Positions 61,962 through 64,000 of a stretch of DNA of 64,000 nucleotides are shown here, in pieces. The notes beneath the pieces were generated by a model. The model was not told where the DNA came from and ran no database searches. It saw only the letters and a list, made by a program, of their open reading frames with translations. Both the position numbers and the translations under genes were made by a program. Source of the DNA: Amblyornis subalaris (taxonomy: Eukaryota; Chordata; Aves; Passeriformes; Ptilonorhynchidae); NCBI GenBank assembly GCA_018881555.1, contig JACAXG010000105.1:1790963-1854962 (forward strand), read 5' to 3'. Position 1 is the stretch's first letter. Each line of letters begins with the position of its first letter.

Positions 61962-64000
61962 CTTAAAAAATAAAAATTTAAGAAAGAAAAAAAAGGAGAA
62001 AGAAAAAAAAAAGAAGAGGAACATAAAATTATCAGAATTATAATACCTGATTTATGAATTTGCTTTGAGATGTAACTATACACAACTTGCATTAAATTAT
62101 GTTAGCAGAAGACTCCCATACACGAGCCTCATCAGTAGTCTACCATGGAGTACACATATACCACAGCAGTATCAGCCTACCAGCATCTTAGGCCTAAATG
62201 TAGAAAAAAACCTAAAAAGCAGAAAGTGCCACTTCCAATTTATCACTATGAAGGATATTTAAAGGTTTCTGATGAGTTTAATTGTCACCTTCCTGGAAAG
62301 AGGTACTATTTTTCATGTAGCCATTACTGCTACTGGAGNTGTGAAGTAGCATTCTGTATATTGTATTTTGTCTTAAAAATGGATTAAGACATTAAGATAA
62401 AACATCAGATATTTTAATTTCTTCACTGGCAGATATTCCGTCTTTTTTCTATTATATTAAAAATACCTTGGCAAAGAACTTTATCTTAAATTTTATCAGC
62501 TACAACTTAAATCATACCCACTTCTAAAATTATGTAAATTAAAAAATTATTGCATTCATAGCTTTGCTTTTTATTGTTGTCTACTGAATGATGCAGTATA
62601 GCAGGTCAATGAGAGTACAATGCTCAGGGAACTGTAACCTAACCTCCCTTAATCCTGTCTATAAAATCTTACTGGGATATCCCCAATTGAAAAAGGGATT
62701 TTTTGCTTGCTGAGATTATTTTTTTCTTATTATTACTCATGGAGAATGGTAGCCTCCTATTCTAATGTTTTCCACTAGTCAAATCTTTTCTAACGATAAA
62801 AGGATTCAGACCAGTGAATTTTAGATCTACATTTTGGTCAGTCAAAATAAAGCCTTATAAATGAGGTCAAAACAGGATTTCCAGCAGTGAGAATTCCAGT
62901 ACTTGCTTTTATCTCTGGAAAGACTCCAGAGATAAAATTCACACAGCCAGGCAAGAGGTTAAAGTCCAAGAACCTCATGACAGCTTTCTCAGAAATATTT
63001 TCTCTTCCACATTTGATGCCTGAGAGGCAGGCAGAGATCTGAAGTCTCAGTGGGTAGACAAGGTGACGGAGAGGAAAGGTGTAAGTACCTTAAGAACTAC
63101 TTTAGATGACAGCCACCAGCACGGGATGGGCTAACTGCATCTCAATCATAATGGAACCAGGCTGATAGCAATGAAAATGAAAATTAAAAAGGCCATAGGG
63201 GAGTATTAAAACTGGAAGCTGTGGGTCAGTTGGCAGGCAAGGGAGAGCGTCTTTTTCAGATGGGTGTGACCTGGCGACTTAGGTGGACATAGCAAAAGTT
63301 CAGTGCCCCTCTGAAAAGGCAGGAAGAGACACGCACTCTTCAGTTAAACTGCCCATGACAACTGAGCAGTGCACAAAGCTAAGCAATGGAGAGAGGGCAA
63401 AGCTTAGGAAAGTACCTGCATATTACAGGGGAAAGAAAAAAGTCTGTACCACTGTTCACCTAATTATAATGATCAGCGTGATTACAAAATGTTAAGTGAG
63501 ATTAGAGGAGCTGCAAATTCAAGATTTCCACTCTGGACATATACACTTGACTGGTATCTCATTAGGACAAGGTATAATGACAATATTTTGGGACACAGGC
63601 TTGAATTGCTTTCTTGGACAGCTAATTTAAGACCCACAAAAAAAGGATGTTATTCTGGATTTGGCCTAAACGTGAAGAGGACGTAGTTTGAGAGGTGCAG
63701 AGCAGAAGAAGTGCTCTGTACTAATGATCATAAGATAATAAAATTTAGTAATGTAGCAAAAGAGAACAGGCCAAGAAAATTCAGTACATGTACATTTAGT
63801 ACATGTATATACAATTTCAAGAACGGAATCTAAGAAAAAATGAACTTGAAAAATAAGAGCAAAACCCTTAAAGATTCAATCAAAAAAAGGCAAGAAACCC
63901 ACAAGCAGCCTGAGGGAAAATTAAAAAAAATAGGAGCCAAATGCATGCCACAATTAAGAAACCAAAGCGGTAACAAACAAACAATGTGATTCCATGAAGA
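61962..64000 (-). other. CADPS2: CADPS2 intron 5' of the first exon seen (incomplete)
   Basis: Intron that continues past the window end. A purine-rich plus-strand tract near 61967-62020 is, on the transcript, the long pyrimidine tract before the acceptor at 61962. No further CADPS2 exon is recognised here. From about 63650 to the end it carries an old CR1 fragment on the plus strand. Confidence 0.75.
63650..64000 (+). mobile_element. Old CR1 LINE fragment, endonuclease end and linker (runs off the window)
   Basis: One plus-strand frame at about 63719-63757 reads TNDHKIIKFSNVA. This resembles the SDH motif followed by I-F that closes the endonuclease domain of CR1 ORF2 (usually SDHxxIxF). 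The region downstream is A-rich and ends in a block like AAATGCATGCCACAATTAAG, which resembles the linker before the reverse transcriptase in old CR1 copies. It is broken by stops. The start is uncertain; it may extend to about 63100 upstream. Confidence 0.55.

Larger units (their letters stand above)
1..64000 (-). other. CADPS2: CADPS2 gene body (internal part, both ends outside)
   Basis: Fourteen minus-strand coding segments with GT donors and AG acceptors join in compatible phases into about 450 codons without a stop. The product is the MUN-containing C-terminal half of CAPS2, a cytosolic and vesicle-associated protein that primes dense-core vesicles for Ca2+-triggered release, acting with syntaxin/SNARE proteins and PIP2. 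The N-terminal, C2 and PH parts must lie above 64000. The last roughly 120 codons and the 3' UTR must lie below 1. CADPS2 rather than CADPS is indicated by remembered paralogue-specific segments, such as [12 protein letters not shown] and [17 protein letters not shown]. No promoter or polyadenylation site of this gene is visible, which fits an internal piece. Confidence 0.95.

Noticed and set aside
61670..62092. 140-codon minus-strand open frame.
   Set aside because: It is the 64-bp CADPS2 exon at 61898-61961 read through into intron on both sides, not a separate gene.
1..64000. Bacterial-type systems, CRISPR arrays, tRNA or rRNA genes.
   Set aside because: The window is vertebrate intron and exon sequence. 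No regularly spaced repeats, no tRNA box pairs and no rRNA cores were noticed.

Overview
The window looks like a piece of a bird (or at least sauropsid) genome. It is AT-rich, mostly intronic, poor in repeats, and its recognisable mobile elements are CR1 LINEs, one of which ends in the diagnostic CR1 tail of two ATTCTATG-type units (34164-34180). Isolated single Ns are scattered through it, as in a draft consensus.

The whole window appears to lie inside one minus-strand gene, CADPS2 (calcium-dependent activator protein for secretion 2, CAPS2). This is a dense-core-vesicle priming factor of neurons and neuroendocrine cells. Reading from high to low coordinates, I find 12 well-supported exons plus two microexons: 61898-61961, 59701-59824, 57181-57201 (21-nt candidate), 46170-46273, 42407-42563, 35279-35420, 35030-35149, 26874-27029, 24561-24708, 23539-23553 (15 nt), 20945-21019, 17474-17557, 17337-17369 and 7787-7894. 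All have GT..AG borders and compatible phases. Joined, they give about 450 uninterrupted codons of the MUN region and part of the C-terminal region. Both ends of the gene lie outside: the 5' part above 64000 and roughly the last 120 codons plus the 3' UTR below position 1. CADPS2 is chosen over CADPS because of paralogue-specific stretches as I remember them ([40 protein letters not shown]).

The best find is a set of three phase-neutral segments with splicing signals around them. (1) The 21-nt microexon, which I do not recognise from memory, adds APAEKDS and has two TGCATG (RBFOX) motifs starting within 25 nt of its donor. (2) A 15-nt microexon adds FASQW and has a TGC inside its polypyrimidine tract, the usual place for SRRM4 control. 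(3) A 120-nt exon encoding a Pro/Leu-rich linker is followed by a cluster of TGCATG motifs. Together they could diversify the MUN domain in neurons without frameshifts.

The introns hold a young-type CR1 3' end (about 33900-34180), a CR1 tail remnant (29988-30036), a possible minus-strand CR1 piece (50185-50290), and two old, broken CR1 ORF2 pieces: reverse transcriptase at about 52000-52860, and endonuclease/linker at about 63650-64000. They also hold a small GC/CpG-rich islet (28180-28450), homeodomain-type inverted repeats (1816-1835, 58557-58574) and paired hairpins (27486-27536). I see no nested protein gene, tRNA, rRNA or CRISPR.
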